Of a stretch of DNA of 47,719 nt, positions 30,728 to 41,043 are shown in pieces. A program made the position numbers and the translations under genes. Origin of the DNA: Gammaproteobacteria bacterium (lineage in GTDB: Bacteria; Pseudomonadota; Gammaproteobacteria; Xanthomonadales; Marinicellaceae); assembly GCA_024280395.1 (NCBI GenBank), contig JAJRQG010000017.1, positions 1-47,719 of the forward strand. Reading direction: 5' to 3'. The number at the start of each line of letters is the position of its first letter. Positions within the stretch are counted from its first letter, which is position 1. Below the pieces are notes generated by a model. It saw only the letters and a program-made list of their open reading frames with translations, searched no databases and was not told the DNA's origin.

Positions 30728-32767
30728 CTAAAACAAGTGATTAAACGAGGCGTGAAAGTTTATGCCTGCTGCTTCCAAGCCCGAACCATGTTCACGGTAT
30801 TTTTTATCAAAAATATTTTCCAATCCGAAACGAACTTTAGATGCACCAGTTAGTTTCAAATTAATGTACAAATTATAGGTAACAAACCCCCCAGTGCCAT
30901 TCGGGTGAATTCTTGGGTCTCGAATATCTCTAGCACTTAGTCGGTCTTGGGTGCCAGCTAAAATGATTTTTGGATTGATGCTCCACTTGTCATTTATTGG
31001 TTTTGAGTAGCCAATAAAGCCATTGAGTGGTGGGATTCTGTCAGCCGGTTCACTGATGTTGTTAAATGTTTCTTCTCCCCAAGTATAATTGACAACGGCT
31101 TTAAATTTTCCTTGGTTTTCAAACTTGTAATCAAAACTGCTTTCCAAGCCATACAATGTTACATCATTGATGTTCTGAGACTGTACAATAATTTGCCCAT
31201 CTTCGGTAAGCTCGCCAGTTTCGACACTGGCAATTTTGTCTTTGTATTGAGAATAGAATAATGTAAAGTCAACATTCCATGAGTCAGAAAAATGTTTCCA
31301 ACCAATATCTAGTGTGTGTACAGTTTCGGGTTTGACTTGTGTGTTAATTACGTTAAATCGATTGCCTGGCCGATCGCCAACTTGCCCAAGGTCAAAGATA
31401 TTGGGAGGTCGAAAACCTCGGCCCAAATTAGCAAACAATCTATTGTTGTCATCTATATGATATAACCAACTGGTATGCCAAGTTAAATCACTAATGTTTA
31501 AGGTGTCATTCGCTATATTGGAACTGTTTAAATCAATTTCATAATTACTGTAACGAAACCCAAGTGTAAAATCATGGGCGCCAATTATTTTTGTGAAATC
31601 AGTGAATACTCCGATATGACGCATGGTAGAATTGTCCGGAAAACGGGAGTCTACTATGCTGGTGACTGCACTGTTAATTTTTTGTTTGGCACTGGTAATG
31701 GTGTCATTATAGAAATCTAACCCATAAACAGCATCAAAAGTATCATTGAATCGCTTGTTAAAAGTGCTTTGATAGGAAAATAAAGCACTCTCATTTTGTT
31801 CTTTTGTGATTGACTCTGAGTCAAAAGCCGACTTAATACGGTGATCTTTAATCAACTGCCAAGCCACTTGGTAGTCTGCTTCATTATACAAGGGTGTTGA
31901 TAATGTGTCACTGTAAGACAGGTGTATAAACTGTCGTTGGTTTGGCGAAAACAAAAAGAGTGAGGAGTCTGGTTGCTCTTGGCCGTATCCTGCAACCAAC
32001 TCATCAACTCTTGGTGTGGCTGGTTGGGTAAGATATTGGACATCAAATTTTAGTTGTTTGTTTTCGCTTAAAGTAAAAACCCATTTATTGTTAAAGGCTT
32101 TTGAAATATAAGAAGTAAAAGGAATTTCAGTTCCTCCGCCAATTGTCCTAGTTCCAATGTTTTGGTAACTTAATCCGAAGGTCGTGGCAATTTTTTCATT
32201 GCCAAAATCAAAAGACAAATGTGACAAAGATTTTTGGTCTGCCGAATCATAAGAAACAAACATTTCGCCAAGTTGTTGCCAGTTTTCTCCTTGAAAAGAC
32301 GGTGTGTGAGTAATGACATTTAATACACCACCAAGCGCATCTCCTCCATATAACACCGATGCTGGTCCACGAATGATTTCTATTTGTTCTGTCATAAAGG
32401 GGTCGACTAATGCCAAATATTGATTGGGCGAATTTCTAAAAAAGGCAGTATTTAGACGCATGCCATCAATTAAATGTACATTTTCTGAACCTTTTAAACC
32501 GCGAATGATAGGAATGCCTTGTCCAGGTGTGGTTTGTTGAATATAAACTCCAGCTTCTTCGCGTAACAAATCGGGCAAAAGAGTGATGTTTTTTTCCAAA
32601 ATTTCGGCTTTTGTAACAACTGAAACCGCAGTAGCCAGGTTTTCAATGGATTGGTGTTTCTTAGATGCAATAACAAATATGTGATCCACATTAGACTCAG
32701 ATACCTGTTCTGATGTATCATTTTCAGTTGCCAGTAAAGAAAGAAGTAAAAAAAACTGAGAAATCAT
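30728..32767 (-). CDS. TonB-dependent outer-membrane receptor
   Basis: 679 residues. A short signal peptide ([13 protein letters not shown]) leads to a TonB-box-like region (DHIFVIASK), the plug domain (residues ~40-160: [50 protein letters not shown]), and a 22-strand barrel ending [10 protein letters not shown] with a terminal Phe. The C-terminal [22 protein letters not shown] matches heme/siderophore-type receptors (shown in short: [12 protein letters not shown]). The ligand cannot be read. No transport or regulator gene adjoins it, so it is an orphan receptor. Confidence 0.92.
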   Translation of the reverse strand: MISQFFLLLSLLATENDTSEQVSESNVDHIFVIASKKHQSIENLATAVSVVTKAEILEKNITLLPDLLREEAGVYIQQTTPGQGIPIIRGLKGSENVHLIDGMRLNTAFFRNSPNQYLALVDPFMTEQIEIIRGPASVLYGGDALGGVLNVITHTPSFQGENWQQLGEMFVSYDSADQKSLSHLSFDFGNEKIATTFGLSYQNIGTRTIGGGTEIPFTSYISKAFNNKWVFTLSENKQLKFDVQYLTQPATPRVDELVAGYGQEQPDSSLFLFSPNQRQFIHLSYSDTLSTPLYNEADYQVAWQLIKDHRIKSAFDSESITKEQNESALFSYQSTFNKRFNDTFDAVYGLDFYNDTITSAKQKINSAVTSIVDSRFPDNSTMRHIGVFTDFTKIIGAHDFTLGFRYSNYEIDLNSSNIANDTLNISDLTWHTSWLYHIDDNNRLFANLGRGFRPPNIFDLGQVGDRPGNRFNVINTQVKPETVHTLDIGWKHFSDSWNVDFTLFYSQYKDKIASVETGELTEDGQIIVQSQNINDVTLYGLESSFDYKFENQGKFKAVVNYTWGEETFNNISEPADRIPPLNGFIGYSKPINDKWSINPKIILAGTQDRLSARDIRDPRIHPNGTGGFVTYNLYINLKLTGASKVRFGLENIFDKKYREHGSGLEAAGINFHASFNHLF

Positions 32768-32862
32768 ATATTAAAGAATGCACAAACCTTTTTAAGTTAC
32801 AAGGGTTGCTAGATAATTAACGGCCGCAGATTGTACCATTTAATAAGTTTCGGTACACTTTA

Positions 32863-35571
32863 TTATTGAGTTTCTATATATTTGTTAATTTCCTTGCTGG
32901 TTAAAACGTAGGCTTTCTTAATTTTTGTAAAGATTATGATTAATTGTTCTTTATTGCCTTTGTTTGAACCAAGCTCCATTTTTCTTGAGAAAAAACTAAG
33001 ACCATTTGCTCCAATATTGGCACTTGTAGATTTAAGCATGTGCGCCATTTTTTCTACTTCATCAAAATTGTTGTTATTTAGAGCTTTATTCATTTTCTTT
33101 AGTATACTTGGAGTTTCTTGTTCAAACATTTCAAGAAGTTGCACCATTTCATCCCCCATAAATTCTTTTATGTCTTCTAGGGTTTTGGTACTTAACCATT
33201 TTTGATTGATTTCTGTGCTTGGTTTTTTAACGGACTCTTCATTTGGCGCATCTTGTTCTATAGTAGTTGTAATAACTTCAGCAGGGATTTCTTTTGTGTC
33301 GGGTTCTTGTTGGGCATTATTTGCATCGTTAGTAGAAGCAGACTGAACCAAAGGATCCCATTTCTTAAGTGTTTTTTCAAGTATATAACGATTAAGGGGT
33401 TTAGACATGTAATCGTCCATACCAGCATCCAAACATTTCTCTCGATCACCCATCATGGCATTTGCTGTCATGGCCATAATCGGCGTGCGGTTTAACCCGG
33501 CAGCTTGCTCATAGTCTCTTATTTTTGAGGTACATTTATAGCCATCCATAACTGGCATTTGACAATCCATCAGAATCATTCTATAACGTTTTTGTTTGAC
33601 TTTTTCCAACGCCTCTTGTCCATTTAGAGCAAAATCAAAGGGATACCCAATATATTGAATAAGTTTCTCGGCCACTTTCAAATTGACTTCGTTGTCTTCC
33701 ACCAATAATATTTCAGGGTGAATTGACTCTAGGTGTTTTGCAGAAATGGGTTCAATACTTGCTGTTGTCTCTTCTGGTTCTTCTTGATCATAGGCATCGC
33801 TGGATATTTCTGGGGCGCCTACTTGAGTATCTGTTGATGCTTGAGAGACTTCAATTTTGTTTAAGTAATCTGGGACGGAAATATCTTTTGGCATTAATTG
33901 GATGTTGGGCAACAATGGAATGCCAGCAATCTGAGTGTTGTCGGTCAAAATACAAGCATGGAGATTGGCCGTTTTTTCATCCCGATTTAATTCATCGCAT
34001 AAATCTCTAACTTGTTTGCCTGCAGTCTCAAAATCGATAAATATCAAGATGTTTTTCGTTTGTTTAGAAATGTTTTTAATAGAGCGATACATTTCCATTG
34101 CTTGAGGGAGTCCTAACGCTTTTTGAAATGGAATCTCCTCGTGCTTGAGTTTGTTGGAAATTTTATTAAAAAGCAAAGGGTTGGTGTTCACTAATATAGC
34201 TTGGTAACCGCTAGTTTCAGCTAGCCCTACACTAGTTTCTCCCATTGATTTAAGTAACGGTAAATCAAAGTAAAACGTGCTGCCTTTTCCTTTAACTGAC
34301 TCAACATAAATCGAACCATTCATTAACTCAACAATTTTTTTACTAATGGCAAGCCCAAGTCCTGTACCTCCAAATTTTCTGGTGCTTGAAGCATCCTCTT
34401 GAGTAAATGGTAGAAAAATGTTGTCACAAGTTTCTTGATCTAGACCAATACCTTGGTCAGTTACTTCAAAACGGACCACCTCTTTATTGGGGTAATCTTT
34501 AATTTTTTTGGCGGTTAACGTGATAGTTCCGCGAGTGGAAAACTTAATGGCATTGCTCAATAGATTGGAGAGAACCTGGCGTAAACGAGTAGGGTCACCC
34601 CTGAGCAAAGGACTAACGTTGTGATGAATGTTGACTTCAATAGTAAGGTTCTTTTTTTGTGCAGCTTGTTGATAAGAGGAGTTTACAGCAGCCATAACTC
34701 GTAATATTTTTAAACCCCTCACTTCTACTGAAAGTTTGCCCGCTTCAACTTTTGAATAATCTAGCAGGTCATCAATGAGCTTTTGCATTTGGATTGCTGA
34801 AACATGGGCCGTACTAAGGTAATCTCTTTGAAAATCAGAAAGCTCAGAATCTAATAAAATATCTAACAAAGGAATTATGCCATTCAATGGTGTTCTAATT
34901 TCGTGGCTCATGGTGGCCAAAAACTCCATTTTCGCCATTTCTGCAGCGGACAAGTCGAGTTCTGATTGTTTAATTAGGTCTTTGAGTTTTTGATTCTCTA
35001 TTGCTGCAAGGTCTATTTCAGAGATTAAATTCATTTTTTCAGACGTGTCCATTTTTTCTTTGGAAATACTGGAGTTGTTTGTTATGGAGTCTGGAGATGG
35101 TTGGATTAAAAACAATAATATTAAGAACAATAGAGTGTATCCTGCCAACAGATTCTCGGCTGGGGTCTGTATGAACAACAACAGAACTAAGAATGTCAGT
35201 AAAACAGGGGCAACGAGAATCAATCTTGTTTTTAAGTGATTAAAAATCAATAAAGCGGAACCACTGATTACTACAAATGTTAGGGTGTAAGCTTGTGGAG
35301 CATCATTTAATGCATCCCACATAAAAACACTCCATGCAATAGAACTCAATAACAGTGAGTTTTGTTGAATTTGCTGTTTTTGGTCGTATGACAGCTTATC
35401 AATAAAAAATACAATGTTTGTAATGATGGGTATCATTGATATCAGTACAGCAACCCATGAAAAGACCGAAAAATATCCTGATAGAGACAGAACTATAGCA
35501 ATTGCCAGCCCAACAATAAAATATTTACTGAAATCAGAATCTTGTACAAAATCAACAAGTTTGTTTAACAT
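32863..35571 (-). CDS. Hybrid sensor histidine kinase (HK-pseudoREC-REC-HPt)
   Basis: 902 residues. Five to six membrane helices occupy residues 15-160, followed by a short coiled coil, the HisKA site HEIRTPLNGI, and HATPase boxes (NAIKFS, VTDQGIGLD, KFGGTGLGLAISK). A first receiver-like segment (about 460-580: AILVNTNPLLF, ILIFIDFETAG) lacks the normal acidic pocket. The second receiver is complete: LLVEDNEVN, MDCQMPVMDG, MTANAM and SKPL. A C-terminal HPt has MAHMLKSTSANIGA. The layout resembles RpfC/BarA-type phosphorelay sensors. Response partner and signal are unknown; the gene is single and divergent from pilT. Confidence 0.9.
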   Translation of the reverse strand: MLNKLVDFVQDSDFSKYFIVGLAIAIVLSLSGYFSVFSWVAVLISMIPIITNIVFFIDKLSYDQKQQIQQNSLLLSSIAWSVFMWDALNDAPQAYTLTFVVISGSALLIFNHLKTRLILVAPVLLTFLVLLLFIQTPAENLLAGYTLLFLILLFLIQPSPDSITNNSSISKEKMDTSEKMNLISEIDLAAIENQKLKDLIKQSELDLSAAEMAKMEFLATMSHEIRTPLNGIIPLLDILLDSELSDFQRDYLSTAHVSAIQMQKLIDDLLDYSKVEAGKLSVEVRGLKILRVMAAVNSSYQQAAQKKNLTIEVNIHHNVSPLLRGDPTRLRQVLSNLLSNAIKFSTRGTITLTAKKIKDYPNKEVVRFEVTDQGIGLDQETCDNIFLPFTQEDASSTRKFGGTGLGLAISKKIVELMNGSIYVESVKGKGSTFYFDLPLLKSMGETSVGLAETSGYQAILVNTNPLLFNKISNKLKHEEIPFQKALGLPQAMEMYRSIKNISKQTKNILIFIDFETAGKQVRDLCDELNRDEKTANLHACILTDNTQIAGIPLLPNIQLMPKDISVPDYLNKIEVSQASTDTQVGAPEISSDAYDQEEPEETTASIEPISAKHLESIHPEILLVEDNEVNLKVAEKLIQYIGYPFDFALNGQEALEKVKQKRYRMILMDCQMPVMDGYKCTSKIRDYEQAAGLNRTPIMAMTANAMMGDREKCLDAGMDDYMSKPLNRYILEKTLKKWDPLVQSASTNDANNAQQEPDTKEIPAEVITTTIEQDAPNEESVKKPSTEINQKWLSTKTLEDIKEFMGDEMVQLLEMFEQETPSILKKMNKALNNNNFDEVEKMAHMLKSTSANIGANGLSFFSRKMELGSNKGNKEQLIIIFTKIKKAYVLTSKEINKYIETQ

Positions 35572-35750
35572 AACATTTTTAATGGAAATAATTAAGAACC
35601 TATGAGTTTATCAGAAGTTGGGATGAAAATGATAAAAAGTTTAAAAAATTAATTATAAGAGTCCATGAGAGAACAAAGATACTAAAAAACAGTGGAAATT
35701 ATCGCGCAACAACGATAAACTTAATAAAATAAATAATAACGGTTAAAATT

Positions 35751-36791
35751 ATGGATATAGCAGAGTTACTGGCTTTTTCAGTTAAAAATAAAGCTTCGGA
35801 TTTACACTTGTCAGCTGGGCTGCCTCCTATGATTCGTGTTGATGGAGATATAAGAAGAATAAATTTACCACCATTGGATCATAAAGAGTTACATGCGATG
35901 ATTTATGACATCATGAGTGATGGCCAAAGAAAAGAATACGAAGAAATCTGGGAGATAGATTTTTCATTTGAAATCCCAGGACTAGCAAGGTTTCGTGTCA
36001 ATGCCTATAATCAAAATCGAGGGTGTGCTGCTGTTTTTAGGACCATTCCTACCGAAATATTAACTTTGGAAGATTTGAACTGTCCACCTATTTTTAAAGA
36101 ATTAATACAAGTGCCTAGAGGTCTGATTTTGGTCACTGGTCCAACCGGATCTGGTAAATCAACTACTCTGGCAGCAATGATTGATTTTATCAATAAAAAT
36201 GAACAAGGGCATATTTTAACCATTGAAGATCCAATAGAATTTGTACACACGAGTAATAAGTGTCTAATCAATCAGCGAGAAGTTTTTAGGGATACACAGA
36301 GCTTTAACAATTCTCTAAAGTCAGCTCTTCGAGAAGATCCCGACATTATTTTGGTAGGTGAGTTAAGAGATTTGGAAACTATTGAATTGGCACTTACGGC
36401 TGCAGAAACAGGTCACTTGGTTTTTGGAACCTTGCATACCAGTTCCGCTGCAAAAACCATTGACAGAATTATTGATGTATTTCCAGCTGGAGAAAAGCCG
36501 ATGGTTCGTTCAATGTTATCAGAATCACTGAGAGCAGTGGTCGCTCAAACTTTATTAAAGAGAGTGGGCGGAGGTAGGGTGGCTGCGCATGAGATAATGG
36601 TAGGAGTTCCAGCAATTAGAAACCTAATAAGAGAAGACAAAGTTGCACAGATGTATTCTTCAATTCAAACAGGACAAAGCTATGGTATGCAGACACTTGA
36701 TCAGTGTCTCTTGGATTTGGTTAATAAAGGTGTAGTCACTCGAAATGAAGCAAGATCAAGGGCGACGAACAAAGCAGATTTTGATGCATAA
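35751..36791 (+). CDS. pilT: Type IV pilus retraction ATPase PilT
   Basis: 346 residues, normal length. Starts MDIAELLAFSVKNKASDLHLSAGLPPM. Walker A is GPTGSGKSTTLA, with an acidic box around LTIEDPIEF, Walker B in ALREDPDIILVGELRD and a His box in TGHLVFGTLHT. The C-terminal region contains HEIMVGVPAIRNLIRE, a retraction-linked family motif. It hydrolyses ATP at the pilus base to depolymerise the fibre. Forms an operon with pilU 17 bases downstream and probably with the K+ channel gene. Confidence 0.96.
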   Translation: MDIAELLAFSVKNKASDLHLSAGLPPMIRVDGDIRRINLPPLDHKELHAMIYDIMSDGQRKEYEEIWEIDFSFEIPGLARFRVNAYNQNRGCAAVFRTIPTEILTLEDLNCPPIFKELIQVPRGLILVTGPTGSGKSTTLAAMIDFINKNEQGHILTIEDPIEFVHTSNKCLINQREVFRDTQSFNNSLKSALREDPDIILVGELRDLETIELALTAAETGHLVFGTLHTSSAAKTIDRIIDVFPAGEKPMVRSMLSESLRAVVAQTLLKRVGGGRVAAHEIMVGVPAIRNLIREDKVAQMYSSIQTGQSYGMQTLDQCLLDLVNKGVVTRNEARSRATNKADFDA

Positions 36792-36808
36792 TAACAGAGG
36801 ATAGAACA

Positions 36809-37927
36809 ATGGATTTCAATTCATATTTAAAATTAATGGCCCATAAAAAAGCCTCGGATTTATTTATTACAGCAAACTTACCTCCGAGTATTAAAATCCA
36901 TGGGAGAGTTGTTCCTATTACACAGTCGCCGTTGTCAAAGGCACAAGCTAGAGATTTGGTGATTGGTATTATGTCACCCTCTCAAAAAGAAGTATTTGAA
37001 AGAACGCACGAATGTAATTTCGCTATTGGCGTTGCTGCAGTTGGACGTTTTCGTGTCAGTGCTTTTTATCAAAGAACAGCTGTAGGTATGGTTATTCGAC
37101 GAGTTGAAACTAAGATACCTACCTTTGAGTCTTTGAATTTGCCGGATGTTTTGCAAGAATTGTCATTGACCAAAAGAGGCATTATGATTTTTGTGGGTGG
37201 TACAGGTACGGGTAAATCAACATCTTTGGCCGCTTTAATAGGGTTTAGAAATGTCAACACAACAGGTCACATTATAACGATTGAAGATCCCATTGAGTAT
37301 GTACACGAGCACCAAGGTTGTGTGATTACCCAAAGAGAGGTGGGCATCGATACAGAGTCCTTCGAAATAGCATTACAAAACACCTTGCGCCAAGCACCAG
37401 ATGTTATTATGATTGGAGAGATTAGAACACGCGAAACTATGGAACATGCGATTACCTTTGCAGAAACAGGCCACTTTTGTTTGGCAACATTACACGCCAA
37501 CAACGCCAACCAAGCATTGGATAGAATTTTACACTTCTTCGCTGAAGACAGAAGAGATCAGTTGTTGATGGATTTATCGTTGAATTTAAAAGCAATGATA
37601 GCCCAGCAATTAATCCCAACCCCTGATGGTAAAGGCAGGCGTGCAGCTGTTGAAATATTAATTAACACGCCATTGGCCAAAGAACTGATACGTAAAGGAG
37701 AGATTCATAAACTCAAAGATTTAATGAAAAAATCAACCAATTTGGGCATGCAAACTTTTGATCAGGCATTATTTGAATTGTATCAAGCCGGTGAAATTAC
37801 TTATGAAGATGCATTAAGACATGCAGATTCGGCCAATGAGGTTCGTTTGGCGATTAAGCTTTCACAGGGTGGAGATGCCAATACATTGGCAGCAGGCCTT
37901 GATGGAATTGGTTTGCAAGAAAATTAG
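36809..37927 (+). CDS. pilU: PilT-dependent retraction ATPase PilU
   Basis: 372 residues, starting MDFNSYLKLMAHKKASDLFI. Walker A is GGTGTGKSTSLA; Walker B lies in TLRQAPDVIMIGEIRT, the His box in TGHFCLATLHANNANQALDR. The longer C-terminal tail (SANEVRLAIKLSQGG...) is typical of PilU. It supports PilT in high-load retraction. Ribosome site GAGGA. Confidence 0.95.
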   Translation: MDFNSYLKLMAHKKASDLFITANLPPSIKIHGRVVPITQSPLSKAQARDLVIGIMSPSQKEVFERTHECNFAIGVAAVGRFRVSAFYQRTAVGMVIRRVETKIPTFESLNLPDVLQELSLTKRGIMIFVGGTGTGKSTSLAALIGFRNVNTTGHIITIEDPIEYVHEHQGCVITQREVGIDTESFEIALQNTLRQAPDVIMIGEIRTRETMEHAITFAETGHFCLATLHANNANQALDRILHFFAEDRRDQLLMDLSLNLKAMIAQQLIPTPDGKGRRAAVEILINTPLAKELIRKGEIHKLKDLMKKSTNLGMQTFDQALFELYQAGEITYEDALRHADSANEVRLAIKLSQGGDANTLAAGLDGIGLQEN

Positions 37928-37933
37928 TTTTTT

Positions 37934-38758
37934 ATGAAAGAAGAAGCCATCAACAAAGACAGCTGGCGGTCAAAAATATTTAAAGTTATCTACCACGCTG
38001 ATACACCAGCTGGAAAATGGTTTGATATTTTACTGATTGTTTTTATTGTCTTGAGCGTTTTAACTATTATTCTAGACAGTGTCAATGACCTTCATATTGC
38101 TTATGAGTCTTTTTTTACTCGTTTAGAATGGTTTTTTACTATTGTCTTTACCTTGGAATATATTTTAAGGTTAGTAAGCATAAGAAACCCAGTTAAATAC
38201 GCCTTTTCGTTTTTTGGACTAGTAGACATTCTGTCAATACTACCGACTTATATTTCATTATTCTTCGCTGGTGCTCAAACCTTACTGGTAATAAGGATAT
38301 TAAGGGTTTTACGAATTTTTAGAATATTAAAGTTGGTGCATTATTCTGAACAGATGCAAACCTTAACCCGTGCAATCAGCAACAGTCGTCACAAATTATT
38401 TGTATTTTTCTTTTTCATTATCACTGTTTTGATCTTATTCGGATCAGTGATGTATTTAATTGAAGGCCCAGAAAATGATTTCACCAGTATTCCACATGGT
38501 ATTTATTGGGCAGTGGTTACATTGACCACTGTTGGTTATGGAGACATTGCACCACACACTGTTTTAGGTAGGGCAATAGCATCATTTATCATGTTAACGG
38601 GATTCACCATAATAGCTGTTCCCACAGGTATTTTTGCCGCAGAACTCAATAAAGAATCCAAAAGAGGGCGTAAACTTTCTCGAAAGTGCGAAGCTTGTGG
38701 CCTAGTTGGACATACAGAAAATGCCAATTATTGTCGTCGGTGTGGCGTGGAATTGTAG
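37934..38758 (+). CDS. Voltage-gated K+ channel with C-terminal zinc ribbon
   Basis: 274 residues with six membrane helices. S4 is LLVIRILRVLRIFRILKL, with Arg every third residue. The pore has TLTTVGYGDIAP, the K+ selectivity filter. After S6 (IASFIMLTGFTIIAVPTGIF) a short cytosolic tail ends in a four-Cys ribbon (CEAC ... CRRC, residues ~252-269). The channel core is KvAP/Kch-like. The ribbon is unusual as a regulatory tail. It begins 6 bases after pilU, so it is probably part of that transcript. Confidence 0.92.
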   Translation: MKEEAINKDSWRSKIFKVIYHADTPAGKWFDILLIVFIVLSVLTIILDSVNDLHIAYESFFTRLEWFFTIVFTLEYILRLVSIRNPVKYAFSFFGLVDILSILPTYISLFFAGAQTLLVIRILRVLRIFRILKLVHYSEQMQTLTRAISNSRHKLFVFFFFIITVLILFGSVMYLIEGPENDFTSIPHGIYWAVVTLTTVGYGDIAPHTVLGRAIASFIMLTGFTIIAVPTGIFAAELNKESKRGRKLSRKCEACGLVGHTENANYCRRCGVEL

Positions 38759-38762
38759 CCTT

Positions 38763-40088
38763 TTACATGTCTTTGGTCAGTTTAATAACAACTTTAAGCC
38801 CACCCAAACGAGAAACTTGAAAAGTCATTTCGCCACCATAAATCTCTACTATATCTTTAACGATAGAAAGCCCTAAGCCTGTTCCTACATTGTTACCATC
38901 CACTCTTGTTCCTCTTTGAGTGAGCGTATAAAGTTGATTTTCGGTACACCCTAAACCGTCATCCTCTACAACAATTTCTACGCCATTGTTTGAATTAGCT
39001 TTGCATGTTATCTGCGATTGAGACCACTTAAATGCGTTATCTAACAGGTTACCAAAGACTTCGAGCATGTCATTTCGATCAGCTTTGATTTCACAATTGG
39101 GGTCAACATCTAAGATGACGGCAACAGTTTTTTGTGGATAAACCCTTTTCAATACATCAATCAGAGCAGTAACTTCATTGAAAACATTAAACGAATGGCC
39201 ATGAATGCCTGCGCCCATCATTTTTGCTCTTTTTAATTCACTTTCACTTAAACGGTGAATCTTATCCACCTGATTGATCAGTTCCTTTTGCGCTTTAGGC
39301 AAAGTTTTTAGTTGTTCTGATTCGGCAAGATTCATCAACAAGGTCAAAGGGTGTTTTAAGCTATGGGCTAAATTTCCTGTGGCTTTTCGAGAACGTTGTA
39401 ATTGTTTTCTCAACAGTTGAAGCAAATGATTAATTTCCTCAATCAACGGATTCAGCTCTACTGGTGTTTGGGTAGACAGTTCAGAAATTTTACCATCAGC
39501 CAACAGTTGTAATTCATCCTTAATTTCAGATAAGGGCAGCAAAGCACGCTTAATCATAAAGCGCTGTAAAGCCAATGAAACCAATAAAACCAATAGGGCA
39601 ATGATAGAAAAATAAAGATTAAATTGGCGAATAGCTGCCAACAACTCGCTGCTGTCTTCAGCCACTGTGAGTAAGATTTTTTGCCCGAAACGCTCAAATG
39701 ACATGGTCAATTGTATTAACGGTTGTGTATTGGGTCCAGTTACATCTTGAGCGAGACTTTGACCAGTTTCAAGGTTTGCTTGGGTTAAACTTTCATCCCA
39801 TAAGGAATGTGAACGAATGAGCTGCTTGTTGGTTTTAATCACATAATAATGCCCAGAAAATACCCGTTGGTAAATATGCCCAACTTGTAAATTCTTTAGG
39901 CTAAGTTCTTGGTTGTCTTTCAGTTCCAAACTGGCCAATATGGCCTCGGCATCGTGTTGTAAACGGCTAAGCATCAAGGTTTTGTTGATGTTTGTAATAT
40001 AGCTGTTGGCTATAAACCACAAGACAAACACCAGAACCACAAGACTACTCATGAGAGTAATGTTCAATTGGCTGCGCAACGATTTCAT
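38763..40088 (-). CDS. Sensor histidine kinase (PhoQ/QseC-like)
   Basis: 441 residues. Two membrane helices (about 12-32 and 155-175) enclose a ~120-residue periplasmic sensor; a HAMP-like linker follows. The phosphoacceptor region NLAHSLKHPLTLL is the PhoQ-like HSLKxPL variant of the H box. ATPase boxes are LLDNAFKWS, VVEDDGLGC and GTGLGLSIVKDI. It is the last gene of the cytochrome operon and shares one base with the response regulator (TGATG). It probably controls this operon in response to a redox or periplasmic signal. Confidence 0.92.
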   Translation of the reverse strand: MKSLRSQLNITLMSSLVVLVFVLWFIANSYITNINKTLMLSRLQHDAEAILASLELKDNQELSLKNLQVGHIYQRVFSGHYYVIKTNKQLIRSHSLWDESLTQANLETGQSLAQDVTGPNTQPLIQLTMSFERFGQKILLTVAEDSSELLAAIRQFNLYFSIIALLVLLVSLALQRFMIKRALLPLSEIKDELQLLADGKISELSTQTPVELNPLIEEINHLLQLLRKQLQRSRKATGNLAHSLKHPLTLLMNLAESEQLKTLPKAQKELINQVDKIHRLSESELKRAKMMGAGIHGHSFNVFNEVTALIDVLKRVYPQKTVAVILDVDPNCEIKADRNDMLEVFGNLLDNAFKWSQSQITCKANSNNGVEIVVEDDGLGCTENQLYTLTQRGTRVDGNNVGTGLGLSIVKDIVEIYGGEMTFQVSRLGGLKVVIKLTKDM

Positions 40089-40753
40089 CAGGATTTACCC
40101 ACAAATACATAACCTTGAAAACGCTTGGTTTGAATTAAATCTTGACCAATTTTGTGCCGCAATCGTTTAACATAAACCTCAATAACATTGGTATCACGTT
40201 CACTGTCTCCTTCGTAAACATGTTCAATTAATCGGTTCTTGGATAAAACCACATCTGGGTGGCTCATAAAATACCACAACAAACGGTATTCGATATCCGT
40301 CAAGCTATGGGCTTCATCCTTGGCATTCGTTACCACCTGCTTATCTTCATCCAAAAATATTCCAGATAAGGAAATGCCCGTTGAGGCATGACCAATACTG
40401 CGGCGAATCAATGCTTCCACCCGGGCAAGCAACTCTTGTTGGTGAAAGGGTTTTCCCATGTAATCATCGGCTCCTAACTTCAACCCGTCCACACGATCAC
40501 TCCAGTCATTGCGAGCCGTCAACATCAAAACCGGGGTTTTGTTGCCTTTTAATCTCCAGTTTTTAAGCACTTGCAATCCTGAACGCATGGGCAAACCGAT
40601 GTCCAATATGACCAAGGAATAATCCACTTCATCGCCTTGAAATTCTGCATCAACTCCATTGGTGACCATTTCTACAACATAGTTGGCTTTCTGCAAAAAG
40701 GATTTAATATTGTTGGCCAATTTTTCATCGTCTTCAGCAAGTAAAATATGCAT
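40088..40753 (-). CDS. OmpR-family response regulator
   Basis: 221 residues. The receiver domain has the acidic pair in LLAEDDE, Asp51 in VILDIGLP, and Lys101 in YMGKPF. The winged helix includes LTDIEYRLLWYFMSHPD and DTNVIEVYVKRLRHKIG, with the wing near the end (IQTKRFQGYVF). It pairs with the kinase downstream and shares one base with the PepSY gene upstream (TAATG). The likely target is the direct repeat at 42634-42653 before the cytochrome b gene. Confidence 0.94.
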   Translation of the reverse strand: MHILLAEDDEKLANNIKSFLQKANYVVEMVTNGVDAEFQGDEVDYSLVILDIGLPMRSGLQVLKNWRLKGNKTPVLMLTARNDWSDRVDGLKLGADDYMGKPFHQQELLARVEALIRRSIGHASTGISLSGIFLDEDKQVVTNAKDEAHSLTDIEYRLLWYFMSHPDVVLSKNRLIEHVYEGDSERDTNVIEVYVKRLRHKIGQDLIQTKRFQGYVFVGKS

Positions 40754-41043
40754 TAGTCCAACTCCTTTTCAATGATTTTACCTGTTTTTGCATTGATCTT
40801 GTATTCCCAAACTATACCCTTGTCATTTAGAATCTCAATCTCATAAATTAATAGTTTATTTTCACGTTCTAATTCAACCTCTAATACTTTACCTACCATC
40901 TGTTTGTGGTTAATTTGTAGAATTTTCTCCAATGACAATATTTCTTTATCTTGTAAAAGTTTATAAGCAACATTGTGGCCTTCTGCTTGTACAGTGGGAC
41001 AAGCCAAAAGCCAAAACAACCAAAACAAACTCAATCTTCCCAT
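40753..41043 (-). CDS. Small periplasmic PepSY-domain protein
   Basis: 96 residues: signal peptide (GRLSLFWLFWLLACPTVQA) and one PepSY domain (LEKILQINHKQMVGKVLEVELERE split around the first strand, then YEIEILNDKGIVWEYKIN and AKTGKIIEKELD). Such proteins often sit with two-component systems and cytochrome b genes. It could be an inhibitor or sensor accessory of the kinase. It overlaps the diheme cytochrome gene by 13 bases. Confidence 0.88.
   Translation of the reverse strand: MGRLSLFWLFWLLACPTVQAEGHNVAYKLLQDKEILSLEKILQINHKQMVGKVLEVELERENKLLIYEIEILNDKGIVWEYKINAKTGKIIEKELD

Noticed and set aside
38536-38727. Minus-strand ORF inside the K+ channel gene
   Set aside because: Antisense shadow; the plus strand carries the selectivity filter and zinc ribbon.
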